Shown piece by piece: positions 43,816 to 52,562 of a stretch of DNA of 64,000 nucleotides. Within the stretch, counting starts at the first letter, position 1, and each line of letters begins with the position of its first letter. The position numbers were made by a program, and so were the translations under genes. The notes under the pieces were generated by a model that worked only from the letters and a program-made list of their open reading frames with translations, did no database searches and was not told the DNA's origin. The stretch is from contig NZ_MRDM01000030.1 of assembly GCF_002008165.1 (NCBI RefSeq), positions 248,001 through 312,000 of the forward strand, read 5' to 3'. The DNA is from Rhizobium laguerreae (GTDB lineage: Bacteria; Pseudomonadota; Alphaproteobacteria; Rhizobiales; Rhizobiaceae).

Positions 43816-45471
43816 ATGGGCGATACATACACGGTTGGACAATATCTGGTCGACAGACTTCGCGAACTGGGCCTGGCACACCTGTTTTCCGTAGCGGGCG
43901 ATTATTCGATCGAATGGGTGAACAGCTATGTCGAGAAAAGCGATATTCAGGTCATCGAAGAGGTGAATGAACTGAACGCCGGTTATGCAGCCGACGGCTA
44001 TGCGAGGCTGAAAGGAATTGGTGCGCTGTGCGTCACCTATTCCGCAGGCTCGCTTTGCGCAACAAATGCGATCGCCGGATCTTACGTCGAGAAAGTGCCG
44101 GTCGTTCTGATCAACGGTGCGCCGAGCATCCAGAAAACACTCACATTCGAACAAACTGGCTACAGTTCGCATCACTTCATCAGCGGACGGGAAACGGATC
44201 TTCAGGTGTTCGAATACATAACGGCCGCTGCGGTCCGCATCGACAGCCCTCATCTTGCGCCAATGCTCATAGATTACGCGCTGACACAGTGCATCACGGA
44301 AAGACGTCCTGTCTATATCGAGTTGCTGGAGGATATGGTCGACCTGCAATGCACGCGCCCGTCGAATGCATTAAAAGCGGCGCCTGACATATCCGACGAG
44401 GACAGTCTCAATCAGTCGATCGCGCAGATCAGCGAAAGATTGCAGAATGTCACCAAACCCCTGATCTGGATCGGCGTCGAGATCGACCGGTTTGGCCTGC
44501 ACGACCAGGCAGAGCGGCTCATTCGGGACCTCAAAATCCCCTACGTGACCGAGCTTTTGAGCAAGGCCATCCTGTCGGAAGACGATGTCCAATTTGCCGG
44601 GGTGTTTGACGGCAAATTATCGTCACCTTATGTCCAGTCTTTGGTCAAAGACTCCGACTTCGTATTGGCGCTGGGCGTCTGGTTGACTGATATCAATGAT
44701 TTGGGTTGGCCTATTGATCTCGATAAAACCGCATTCGCCTCCTGGGATACCGTGAAATACGGCACGATCTTCAACGCACAGGTGTCGCTGGCGGATCTCG
44801 TCAACGGCTTGATCGACAAAAGGCTGACATGCAAAGCCCAAACTCTTCCAGCGAAAACGGCCAGGCAAGCGCCGGTCGCGGTGCCGGCAGGCGAAATTAC
44901 CTATCAGGGCTTCTACGATTTCATTCAGCAGCAGATCGACGGAAATACCATTGTCGGTGCCGACGCCAGTTTGAATTATTTCGGCAGCCTGCTTCTTGAA
45001 GTGAGGGCTCGCCGCGGTTTCATCGTCCAATCATCCTATTCGGCTATCGGTTATATCGGTCCGGCCGCGACCGGGGTTTCGTTGGCAAAGCAAGATAACC
45101 AGAGGCTGCTGGTCTTTGCCGGGGATGGCGGGTTTCAGATGACCGCTCAATGCCTCTCGACACAAACCCGTTTCAATCTCAACCCGATCATCTTCGTGAT
45201 GGACAACGGCATCTATGGCGTGGAGCAATGGCTTGCCGATGCATCGGTTTTCCACGGCAACAAGCCGTTCTACAATTCATGCATCCTGCACCGATGGAAT
45301 TACAGCAAGTTGGCAGAGGTCTTTGGCTGCCAAGGCTGGAAAGTGGATACCTATGGCGAACTGCAGGACGCCATAAACGGCGCCAAAGAAAACCTGAACA
45401 GTCCGTCCATCATCCAGGTCGTCGTGCCTCAGCGGTCGATCCCCGACAATGCGAACTGGAAAGCAAACTAG
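43816..45471 (+). CDS. ThDP-dependent 2-keto acid decarboxylase
   Basis: 551 residues, pyruvate/indolepyruvate/phenylpyruvate decarboxylase class. Catalytic Glu in VIEEVNELNAGYAADGYAR; ThDP motif GDGGFQMTAQ with N in FVMDNGIYGVEQW. The PYR-R-PP domain layout has normal length. It would turn a 2-keto acid into an aldehyde plus CO2. Last gene of the 35.6-45.5 kb cluster. Pairing with a VioB-like protein, whose family uses keto-acid imines, is suggestive only. Confidence 0.87.
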   Translation: MGDTYTVGQYLVDRLRELGLAHLFSVAGDYSIEWVNSYVEKSDIQVIEEVNELNAGYAADGYARLKGIGALCVTYSAGSLCATNAIAGSYVEKVPVVLINGAPSIQKTLTFEQTGYSSHHFISGRETDLQVFEYITAAAVRIDSPHLAPMLIDYALTQCITERRPVYIELLEDMVDLQCTRPSNALKAAPDISDEDSLNQSIAQISERLQNVTKPLIWIGVEIDRFGLHDQAERLIRDLKIPYVTELLSKAILSEDDVQFAGVFDGKLSSPYVQSLVKDSDFVLALGVWLTDINDLGWPIDLDKTAFASWDTVKYGTIFNAQVSLADLVNGLIDKRLTCKAQTLPAKTARQAPVAVPAGEITYQGFYDFIQQQIDGNTIVGADASLNYFGSLLLEVRARRGFIVQSSYSAIGYIGPAATGVSLAKQDNQRLLVFAGDGGFQMTAQCLSTQTRFNLNPIIFVMDNGIYGVEQWLADASVFHGNKPFYNSCILHRWNYSKLAEVFGCQGWKVDTYGELQDAINGAKENLNSPSIIQVVVPQRSIPDNANWKAN

Positions 45472-45474
45472 AAT

Positions 45475-45590
45475 AGCCGATGCCGCAGAAATTCTGGGGC
45501 TTCAGTCCTTGCTGGAGCGCTACCCAACACCGCAAGCATTGGCGCTGTCTGAGCACGGATTGCCCCCGCTGAAATCGTCTAATGAGACCT
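45475..45590 (+). mobile_element. Possible IS110-type transposase fragment
   Basis: Just after the decarboxylase stop, the plus strand reads RIADAAEILGLQSLLERYPT then PQALALSEHG, which resembles the region between the DEDD and C-terminal parts of IS110-family transposases. It is short, lacks starts and ends abruptly where the minus-strand flavoprotein remnant begins. No inverted repeats are seen. Confidence 0.3.
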
Positions 45591-45825
45591 CGTGCGGTAG
45601 GTCGATGATGAAGCCCGAATTCGCGCCCGCCGGCCCTCGCCGACGCTGCCCACTTCAAGGACGGCGATCTGCGCGGCCCGGTCCAGGCGCGAGATGTGCC
45701 GGGCCGCGGAGAGGCCGGCGAAACCACCGCCGATGATCGCGACGTCGGCAATGACCGGTCCGGTCAACGCAGGCCGTGGCGTGCGCGGCCCGCCGAGCAC
45801 AGGTGTGAGTTCCGGGACGCGCTTT
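45577..45825 (-). pseudogene. Truncated FAD-dependent oxidoreductase N-terminus
   Basis: Minus-strand reading gives VAIIGGGFAGLSAARHISRLDRAAQIAVLEVGSVGEG, the dinucleotide-binding start of a DAO-type flavoprotein. It continues as PAGANSGFIIDLPHEVS only after a one-base frame change. The rest of the gene (some 350 codons) is missing, and the sequence changes abruptly near 45580. Together with the possible IS fragment this accounts for the 352-base gap 45472-45823. Confidence 0.7.
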
Positions 45826-46858
45826 AAAAGGTGAGTTGTACCTTGCAGGCGGCCGCACGATCGCTGGCGAGCGTGAAGGCTGCGGTGGCTTCTGCGAGCG
45901 GCAAGCAGTGACTGATGATCGGCCGCACGTCGATCTTGCGGCTGGAGATCAGTTCGACCGCAGTACCGAACTCCTCGTGGAAGCGCTGCGTTCCGTGGAG
46001 TTGAAGTTCCTTGCCGACGATCGCGTTGAGAGGGATCGGCACGTCTCCCGTGACGCCAACCTGCACGATTGTCCCACGCGGCCTGATAGCAGCAATCGCG
46101 CCGCGGATGGCCGGAGCGGCGGCCGAGCATTCGAAGACGAGATCGAAATAGCCCTTGCCCGCCTCGTATTCCGCAAGCGCCTGGGCATTTTTGGAAACAT
46201 TGATCGTGCGGCTGGCGCCCATCGCGTTGGCCCGGTCCAGCGCCGCATCCGCAAGATCGGTCACCACGATCTCGCTTGCGCCATGATAGGAGACGACGGC
46301 AACCATCAAGGCGCCGATCGGGCCGGCACCGGTGACCAGCACCCGTTTGCCTGTAATCTCTCCCGCGCGCGATGCCGCGTGCAGGCAGACGGAGAGCGGC
46401 TCGCTGCAGGCCGCTTCCGCGGCAGTTGTCGCAGCTCCGACCGCAAAGCATTGCTTCGCCGGCACCACCAGCCATTCCCGGAACATGCCCTGCTCATGCG
46501 GCAGGCGCATCGCACTGCCCATGAAGCGCATTTCCAGGCAGTGGATCGGCATGTTTTTCTCACAATATTCGCAATGCCCGCAGGGTTGGCTTGGATTGAC
46601 CGCCACCAGCGTCCCGGCCTTCAGGTCGACCCCCTCGCCCGTCTGGCTCACAGTCCCCGAGGCCTCATGGCCGGGTATGATCGGTTCACGAACACGGACC
46701 GGCCCGAAACCGCCGTCCTGATAATAATGCAGGTCGGAGCCGCAAATCCCTGCGGCCGCCATTTTGAGAAGCACCTCGCCGGGACCGGGTGCCGCAACCG
46801 CGGCGGTCTCGATCCTGAGATCGCCCTTTTCGTAAAGCCGTGCCACACGTGTCCGCAT
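45824..46858 (-). CDS. Zinc-dependent alcohol dehydrogenase, L-idonate 5-dehydrogenase-like
   Basis: 344 residues of the medium-chain dehydrogenase family: catalytic Zn site ICGSDLHYY and GHEASGTV, structural Zn cysteines CGHCEYCEKNMPIHC, and NAD motif GAGPIGALM. The WRLPHEQG-like stretch MRLPHEQGMFREW matches L-idonate 5-dehydrogenases. It starts 9 bases after the dctM stop, so it is in the TRAP operon; the transporter probably imports the acid sugar that this enzyme oxidises. Confidence 0.85.
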   Translation of the reverse strand: MRTRVARLYEKGDLRIETAAVAAPGPGEVLLKMAAAGICGSDLHYYQDGGFGPVRVREPIIPGHEASGTVSQTGEGVDLKAGTLVAVNPSQPCGHCEYCEKNMPIHCLEMRFMGSAMRLPHEQGMFREWLVVPAKQCFAVGAATTAAEAACSEPLSVCLHAASRAGEITGKRVLVTGAGPIGALMVAVVSYHGASEIVVTDLADAALDRANAMGASRTINVSKNAQALAEYEAGKGYFDLVFECSAAAPAIRGAIAAIRPRGTIVQVGVTGDVPIPLNAIVGKELQLHGTQRFHEEFGTAVELISSRKIDVRPIISHCLPLAEATAAFTLASDRAAACKVQLTF

Positions 46859-46867
46859 CTTGCGCTC

Positions 46868-48274
46868 CTATCTCAGCAGCCCGAGTTGCTGCGGCAGCCA
46901 CAGCGATACGGCGGGCACGAAGGTGATCAGGATCAACGCCAGGAAGAGCGGCACCAGCCAGGGCAGGATCGCCATGGTCGTGCGTTCGACGGAGAGTTTC
47001 GCCACCCTCGACAAGACGAAAAGCACCATGCCGAGCGGCGGGTGCAACAGGCCGATCATCAGGTTCAGCGTCATGATGAGGCCGAACTGAACCGGATCGA
47101 TCCCGAATTTCAGGACGATCGGCAGAAGGATCGGCACGAGGATGGTAATGGCGGCGATCGTATCCAGGAAGCAGCCGACGAAGAGCATCAGGAGGTTCAC
47201 CAGGATGAGGAAAACCCATTTATTGTCGGTGATCGACAGGATCGCATCGGAGAGCAGCTGTGCCGCCTGGCTCACCGTCAGCAGCCATGCGAAGACCGAT
47301 GCCGCGGTGACGATAAAGAGAACGGATGCCGTCGACTCGATCGTATCGAAACTTGCCTTGGCGAGCGTCGAGGGCGTCATCGTGCGGTAACGCACCAGAC
47401 CGAGGAACAGAGACCAGAGGACGGCTGCGACGGCCGCCTCCGTCGGCGTGAACCAGCCCATCGTCATGCCGCCGATGAGGATGACGGGCGTCATCAGCGC
47501 CATGACGGCGGAGAAGCGGAAATACCAGTCGAGGGCAAGAAGGACGAGAAGAGCAATGCCCGCTGCGGCATTCACTGACACACCGGCACGTATCATCAGA
47601 TAGATGGCCAGCGGCACCGCCAGAACGACGACGATTTCCATCCCGGCCGACAGCAGCTGCCTCACATCGAACGGCGCGTCCGAGCCCCAGCGCTTCTTAT
47701 AGGCGAAGGCGGCGACAGTGACCATCATCAGCAGCGTCATGACGATGCCGGGCAGGATGCCCGCCATGAAAAGAGCGCCGATCGAGACGTTCGCCATCAT
47801 GCCGTAGATCACGAAAGGCAGGGACGGCGGGAAGATCGGGCCGAGCGTGGCAGACGCCGCCGTCACGCCGACCGCCGCCTCGACCGGATAGCCGTGATCC
47901 TTCATCGCCTTGATCTCGATCGTACCGATACCCGCCGCATCGGCGAGCGCCGTGCCGGACATGCCGGAGAAGATGACGGAACCGATAATGTTGACCTGCG
48001 CCAGACCGCCCTTCATCCAGCCGACGAGAGCCACCGCAAAGGAGTAGATGCGGCCGGTGACACCGGCCGAGTTCATCAGGTTGCCGGCGAGGATGAAGAA
48101 CGGCACTGCAAGCAGCGGGAAGCTTTCGACGCCGGCGATCATGCGCTGGGCGACGATGATGTCGGGAGCGACACCGTAAAGGACGATGTAAAGCACCGAT
48201 GCGACGGCCATCGAGATGGCAACGGGCACCCCGACCAGCATCAGCACCAGAAACGAGCCAAGAAGCAGCAGCAT
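46868..48274 (-). CDS. dctM: TRAP transporter large permease DctM
   Basis: 468 residues from ATG 48274, four bases after dctQ. About 12 hydrophobic segments; DctM-typical FFILAGNLMNSAGVT, LPFVIYGMMANVSIG, NLLMLFVGCFLDTIAAI and LLHPPLGMVLFV. It carries substrate across the inner membrane using the sodium gradient. The in-frame extension to 48364 overlaps dctQ. Confidence 0.94.
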   Translation of the reverse strand: MLLLLGSFLVLMLVGVPVAISMAVASVLYIVLYGVAPDIIVAQRMIAGVESFPLLAVPFFILAGNLMNSAGVTGRIYSFAVALVGWMKGGLAQVNIIGSVIFSGMSGTALADAAGIGTIEIKAMKDHGYPVEAAVGVTAASATLGPIFPPSLPFVIYGMMANVSIGALFMAGILPGIVMTLLMMVTVAAFAYKKRWGSDAPFDVRQLLSAGMEIVVVLAVPLAIYLMIRAGVSVNAAAGIALLVLLALDWYFRFSAVMALMTPVILIGGMTMGWFTPTEAAVAAVLWSLFLGLVRYRTMTPSTLAKASFDTIESTASVLFIVTAASVFAWLLTVSQAAQLLSDAILSITDNKWVFLILVNLLMLFVGCFLDTIAAITILVPILLPIVLKFGIDPVQFGLIMTLNLMIGLLHPPLGMVLFVLSRVAKLSVERTTMAILPWLVPLFLALILITFVPAVSLWLPQQLGLLR

Positions 48275-48278
48275 CAGA

Positions 48279-48851
48279 TCAACCCTCGATCGTCTGGAAT
48301 TCTTCGGGGCGCTCCAGAACGGAGTAGCCGCGGCGGATATTGGCGATGAAGACGACAATCGCACGGATCAGCATCAGCACGAAGGCGACGAGAACGGCGT
48401 AGAAGACGATATTGCGCGGCAGGTCGATGGTCACCATCTGCTCTTCCGCCACGATGTCGACATAGCGCCACATCAGATGGCAGCCATAGGCGAAGAAGCC
48501 GATCCGGACGATATCGACGAAGGTTGCAAGCACACGCGCAAGACCTGCGGGCATATAGTGATAGAACACATCGACCTGGATATGCCGGGATGTGCGCACG
48601 CACATGACGGAACCGAGAAAGACGACGCCGATCAGGCAGTTGATGGCGATCTCTTCGGTCCAGGCGTAGCTGTCGTTCAGCACATAGCGCGTGAAAAACT
48701 GCAGGAAGACGCAACCCGCCATCAGCCAGAAGACGATCAGCGTGATCCAGTCCTCGATGGCATAGTCCGAAACGTTTGCGGTCGGCGCATGCCCCTCGAA
48801 CTCGTGGCCGATTTCTTCAGCGGTGATTTGCGTATGAATTTCTTGCGACAT
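48279..48851 (-). CDS. dctQ: TRAP transporter small permease DctQ
   Basis: 190 residues with four hydrophobic segments and the DctQ-like FLQFFTRYVLNDSYAWTEEIA motif. Partner of DctM. Separated from dctP by 117 bases that contain a RIME-like hairpin, while the rest of the operon is tightly packed. Confidence 0.92.
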   Translation of the reverse strand: MSQEIHTQITAEEIGHEFEGHAPTANVSDYAIEDWITLIVFWLMAGCVFLQFFTRYVLNDSYAWTEEIAINCLIGVVFLGSVMCVRTSRHIQVDVFYHYMPAGLARVLATFVDIVRIGFFAYGCHLMWRYVDIVAEEQMVTIDLPRNIVFYAVLVAFVLMLIRAIVVFIANIRRGYSVLERPEEFQTIEG

Positions 48852-48921
48852 GATCGATCCTGTCCGGTTCGGAATGAAGGAGCGCAGCGCCTGCAGCAGC
48901 CAAAGTGCGACAGCGTGCTTT

Positions 48922-48960
48922 GCGCGTCCGAAAGACGCGCGGCGCCTTACGGCGCCGCGC
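48922..48960. repeat. RIME-like double hairpin inside the TRAP operon
   Basis: GCGCGTC/GACGCGC around CGAAA (48922-48940), then GGCGCC/GGCGCC around TTAC (48941-48956). The first hairpin resembles the second hairpin of the element at 26909-27006 (both have GCGTCCGAA...GACGC). It lies between dctP and dctQ, and could reduce downstream transcription or stabilise the dctP message so that more binding protein is made. Confidence 0.55.
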
Positions 48961-48968
48961 CACGGAGT

Positions 48969-49943
48969 TTACTGGATCGCGCGGATTGCTTCCCAATCGG
49001 CCTTCTCGTAGCCGAAATCCTCGAAGTTGACCTTTTCCATCACGGTCTTCTCGAAGTCGGCCTTGTCGACCTCGGTGACATTCAGGCCTTTTTCCTTAAA
49101 GGTCGCAATCAGGCTGTTTTCCTTGCCAGCGATCGTCTTGCTTGTGCGCTCGGCCGCCTCCTGCATGACCTCGCCGAAGATCTTCTTGTCCTCATCGGAA
49201 AGACTCGCCCACCGTGTCTTCGAGACCACGGTGTTGAGGTGATCGACGATGTGACCGGTGAGGATGATGTTCTTCTGAACTTCGTAGAACTTCTTCGCCT
49301 CGATTGTCGTCAGCGGGTTTTCCTGCGCCTCGACCGTGCCGTTCTGCAAGGCGAGATAGACCTCGGCAAAGGCGATCGGCGTCGTGTTGGCGCCGCAGGC
49401 GCGCGGCATGGCGAGATAGGCGGGAACGTCAGGCACGCGGATCTTCAGGCCCTGCATATCGGCGCATTTGGCGATCGGCTTGTTTGATGTCGTATGGCGC
49501 GTGCCGTAATAGCTGACGGCGGTGATGTGGTTGCCGGTCTTGTCTTCATAGCCTTTCGCAAGGCGCTTGAAGACATCGCTCTTGGTGTAGGCGATCAGAT
49601 GATCGGGACCGCGGAAGATATAGGGAAAGTAGGTCACGCCGATCGGCTTGTAGTCGCGGGCCGCAAAGCTCGATCCCGAGATGATCATGTCGACCGTCCC
49701 GAGCTTGAGGCCCTGGTTGATGTCTGCTTCCTTGCCGAGCTGCGATGCCGGATAGACCTCGATCTTGTAGCGCCCGTCGGTGCGCTTGTTGATCTCTTCC
49801 GCAGCCCATACGGAATCCGTATGGAAGGGCTCGGACGTTTCATAGACATGCGCCCATTTCAGCACTGTCTGAGCTTGCACAATCGCGGTGCTCGCCATGA
49901 TCGCGGCTGCGGTGCAAAGTATGGTTGCCAGTCTGCTCTTCAT
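48969..49943 (-). CDS. dctP: TRAP transporter solute-binding protein DctP
   Basis: 324 residues with a signal peptide (first ~24, ending VQAQ) and the DctP fold: TVLKWAHVYETSEPFHTDSV, EVYPASQLGKEADINQGLKLG, GLKIRVPDVPAYL (the conserved Arg), and NPLTTIEAKKFYEVQKN. It binds an organic acid, probably a sugar acid given the idonate-dehydrogenase-like gene in the operon. It starts 23 bases after the regulator's stop. Confidence 0.94.
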   Translation of the reverse strand: MKSRLATILCTAAAIMASTAIVQAQTVLKWAHVYETSEPFHTDSVWAAEEINKRTDGRYKIEVYPASQLGKEADINQGLKLGTVDMIISGSSFAARDYKPIGVTYFPYIFRGPDHLIAYTKSDVFKRLAKGYEDKTGNHITAVSYYGTRHTTSNKPIAKCADMQGLKIRVPDVPAYLAMPRACGANTTPIAFAEVYLALQNGTVEAQENPLTTIEAKKFYEVQKNIILTGHIVDHLNTVVSKTRWASLSDEDKKIFGEVMQEAAERTSKTIAGKENSLIATFKEKGLNVTEVDKADFEKTVMEKVNFEDFGYEKADWEAIRAIQ

Positions 49944-49966
49944 TGCTCTCTCCTCCTGAGCTTGGG

Positions 49967-50725
49967 TTAAGTCTTGATCTTTCCTTTCGACGGCCGCTCG
50001 TTGCGGCCGCGCTCCTCTTCCCCCGAAAACTCCTCCCCGAAGCTCTCGGAAAACCTCTTCTGCGACATGGTCAGATGCGCGCGCATAGCAGCCTTGGCGC
50101 CGCCTGCATCGCCGGCTGCGATCGCATCGCGGATAGCCCGATGCTCGTCCAATGCCCTGCGCCAGGTCGTCGGCCCCTCGAAGTGGCTGGCAAGCCTTGC
50201 AAAATATGGGGTCATGCGCATGTCGAACATCTCGCCCGTCACCCGGATCAATGTTGCATTTCCGACGATGGCAGCAATTCCGGTGTGGAAAGCGCGATCG
50301 GCGTCAAGCACTGCGATTGCATCGTTGACGACGCCACTCATGCGCGTCAGAGCTTCATCGAGCAGGGCGATATCGTCCGGTTTGGCGCGACCGGCAGCTT
50401 CTTCGGCGATGGCGCATTCGATGAGGGCGCGCGCCTGCAGCAGCTCGAAAGGCCCCTCGACAGGCTCCCGTTCGGCGCCTGCGACGACAGCGGCATTCTG
50501 GCGTATCACATAGATCCCGGATCCCATGCGGATGTTGACAAGACCTTCGACCTCCAGGACGATCAGCGCCTCACGGACGGTCGGGCGTGAAACCGACAGT
50601 TGCTCCGCCAGGTCTCGCTCGGCCGGCAGCCGTTGACCAACAGCAAGCTCGCCGCTTGCTATCATCAAGCGGATCTGATCTGCGACCTGCCGATAAAGGC
50701 GGCGTGATTCAACAGGCGAAAACAT
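49967..50725 (-). CDS. GntR/FadR family regulator of TRAP operon
   Basis: 252 residues: winged HTH at about residues 8-75 (AVGQRLPAERDLAEQLSVSRPTVREALIVLEVEGLV) and a FadR-type helical FCD domain with metal-binding His/Asp (LDADRAFHTGIAAIVGN). First gene of the operon regulator-dctP-dctQ-dctM-dehydrogenase, so it autoregulates. A 19-base palindrome lies 40 bases upstream of its start. Confidence 0.9.
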   Translation of the reverse strand: MFSPVESRRLYRQVADQIRLMIASGELAVGQRLPAERDLAEQLSVSRPTVREALIVLEVEGLVNIRMGSGIYVIRQNAAVVAGAEREPVEGPFELLQARALIECAIAEEAAGRAKPDDIALLDEALTRMSGVVNDAIAVLDADRAFHTGIAAIVGNATLIRVTGEMFDMRMTPYFARLASHFEGPTTWRRALDEHRAIRDAIAAGDAGGAKAAMRAHLTMSQKRFSESFGEEFSGEEERGRNERPSKGKIKT

Positions 50726-50764
50726 GATGGCCTCCCCGGCGGACTTCTCCTCAAGCCCCGCAGC

Positions 50765-50783
50765 TGGTCAACTGGCCTGACCA
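50765..50783. promoter_or_regulatory. FadR-type operator upstream of TRAP operon
   Basis: TGGTCA (50765-50770) and TGACCA (50778-50783) with 7 bases between, in a region just upstream of the regulator start; the form resembles TGGT...ACCA operators of FadR-subfamily proteins. The rest of the 308-base gap 50726-51033 shows no gene. Confidence 0.6.
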
Positions 50784-51033
50784 ATTAATCTAGAGGTATC
50801 ATTCCGCGGGTGGTGCGTCAATGCGCCGCGCAACAAACAAGCGGGCAGGGTTTAACGGGCCGTGTCCAACATCTCGTCCGCCATCTCGACGGAGAGATCA
50901 ATGCCAGCGCAGACGAAGCCGGCTGCTATCTCGTCTCCGGACGAAACATGTTTGTGATACCGGGGTCGGATTTTTCGCAGCCCGGTGGGCTGCCGCGATT
51001 GGCCGCCTAACCCGCCCGGGGAGATCCAAATTG

Positions 51034-52005
51034 TTATTGGTCAAGGCGGCGGGAGATCCACGCTCTGACAAGGCCATTTGCCTTTGCCGCCAACTTCGTT
51101 GGAAATCGATTAAAGCCATGCGGCGCCTCCGGAAAAACGACACAGTCGGCGTTGCCGTTTTGCTGTTGCCAGTGGAGGCTCATTGACAGGCTGTCATCGA
51201 TGATCGGATCGAGTGCTCCAGCGATGAACAAAGCGGGTGGAAGGCTGGACAGATCGGCAAACCGGGGGCCGCGAGCTTGACGTCCGGAAAGGCTCGGCGT
51301 CAAACGCTGAAGGTTTCGAAGTGCCGATGGTCCATCGATGACAAGGCTTCTTCCCGTTGACTGTCGCAGACTTTCCGAGCCCGTCAGATCAAAGCCGCCG
51401 CACATGGAAATGAACCCCGCGACGGATTCCGCCTTGCCGCGTTGGCGCAGATGAAGCAGCGCCTCTGCCGCAAGATGCGCGCCTGACGACTCTCCACCGA
51501 GGATGATGCGCTTGACCTGGAGTTCGGGGAGATGGTCGACGAGCCAATCGACTGCCGTCCTGCAGTCGTGCACAGTGACGTCGAGACGATCATCGATGGC
51601 ATTATGAAAATCGACGGCGGCCACCAGTGTCTGGCAACGCCTTGCGATCGGGCGGGTAATGCCGTCGTCGAGACGGGCATTACCCATCACCCAGGCACCA
51701 CCATGGAAATGGACATAGAGACCATGGCGAATCCCCTTCGGAACGATCAACCTCAAGCCGATCTCCCTGCCGTTGGCAGCGACGACGCGCCTGACGGCTT
51801 CGCCGCGGCGTATCGGTCCGTCGGGCACGAGCGACTGCGCCGCCTTAGTCATTGTTTGAACGCATCTGGCGTTCCAGCGCCGGTCGACATGATAGCGGGG
51901 AAGAAGGCCGAGGAAGGCATTGAGCTTTCGGGCGCCGCTTAGTTCCTGCGTGGTGAAGGACAGTGTCCCGTCGCCTGCTTCGTCCCCGATCGTCGCTCCT
52001 CTCAC
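51034..52005 (-). CDS. Alpha/beta hydrolase (HSL-like esterase)
   Basis: 323 residues from GTG 52005, overlapping the DUF4142 stop (GTGA). Intact HSL-family motifs: VHFHGGAWVMGN, nucleophile GGESSGAHLA, Asp in GALDPIIDD, and His in APHGFNRF. Unlike the frameshifted hydrolase at 2050-3006, all catalytic elements are in frame. Substrate unknown. Probably co-expressed with DUF4142 in the stress island. Confidence 0.85.
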   Translation of the reverse strand: MRGATIGDEAGDGTLSFTTQELSGARKLNAFLGLLPRYHVDRRWNARCVQTMTKAAQSLVPDGPIRRGEAVRRVVAANGREIGLRLIVPKGIRHGLYVHFHGGAWVMGNARLDDGITRPIARRCQTLVAAVDFHNAIDDRLDVTVHDCRTAVDWLVDHLPELQVKRIILGGESSGAHLAAEALLHLRQRGKAESVAGFISMCGGFDLTGSESLRQSTGRSLVIDGPSALRNLQRLTPSLSGRQARGPRFADLSSLPPALFIAGALDPIIDDSLSMSLHWQQQNGNADCVVFPEAPHGFNRFPTKLAAKANGLVRAWISRRLDQ

Positions 52006-52502
52006 TTTGAGGTCAGCCCTTCTATCCTCGTCAGATGCATTCTCAGATCGGGCAAAATCTTCTGCGAGGCGCGCTTCAATGCCCCGTCCGGGCCATTTTT
52101 CGAATAATCTGAAAAGAGCGCCACGGCCTCCTGATGCGCGGTCACTTGCGTCGAAAGATAGGCTTGGTCCAGGTTTTCTCGATCGCTTTGCTGCAGCGCT
52201 TCGAGCTTCTTCTTGTGCTCGTCATCGAGGCCAGCGGGCAGTTGAACGCCATCTTCCTTGGCGGCGTCCGCCAGAATCGGGCCGGCTCGCCCATGATCTT
52301 TCAACATGTCGCCTGCAAACTGCTTTGCATCTTCGGCCGCGCCCTTGGAGACTTCAATCTCGGCTGCTTTCAGCTCAAACATGTTTGACATGGCGGCGCG
52401 GGTGGCGAAATCCACGGCCTTTTGACGGGCAGCGTCATCGGCAGCAAAGGCGGGCGCTGCAACGAACAAAAGAATGTAAAGATTGAACGTGAGCTTCATC
52501 AT
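52002..52502 (-). CDS. DUF4142 periplasmic protein
   Basis: 166 residues. Signal peptide (to about AAPAFA) then a helical DUF4142 domain: DFATRAAMSNMFELKAAEIEVSKG, KQFAGDMLKDH, and the repeated helical hairpin LDQAYLSTQVTAHQEAVALFSDY. Members are stress-linked and ferritin-like in topology. Located 60 bases downstream of the Mn catalase; coupled to the hydrolase gene after it. Confidence 0.88.
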   Translation of the reverse strand: MMKLTFNLYILLFVAAPAFAADDAARQKAVDFATRAAMSNMFELKAAEIEVSKGAAEDAKQFAGDMLKDHGRAGPILADAAKEDGVQLPAGLDDEHKKKLEALQQSDRENLDQAYLSTQVTAHQEAVALFSDYSKNGPDGALKRASQKILPDLRMHLTRIEGLTSK

Positions 52503-52562
52503 TGTTCTCCAAATGCGCAGGGCGAAGGCGAGCGACGACTGGTCGCCCGCCCACTTGCCGGC

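Noticed and set aside
45836..47578. 580-codon plus-strand open frame antisense to the dehydrogenase and dctM
   Set aside because: Mirror frame of strongly conserved minus-strand genes in G+C-rich DNA; His/Arg/Asp-rich composition and no family features.
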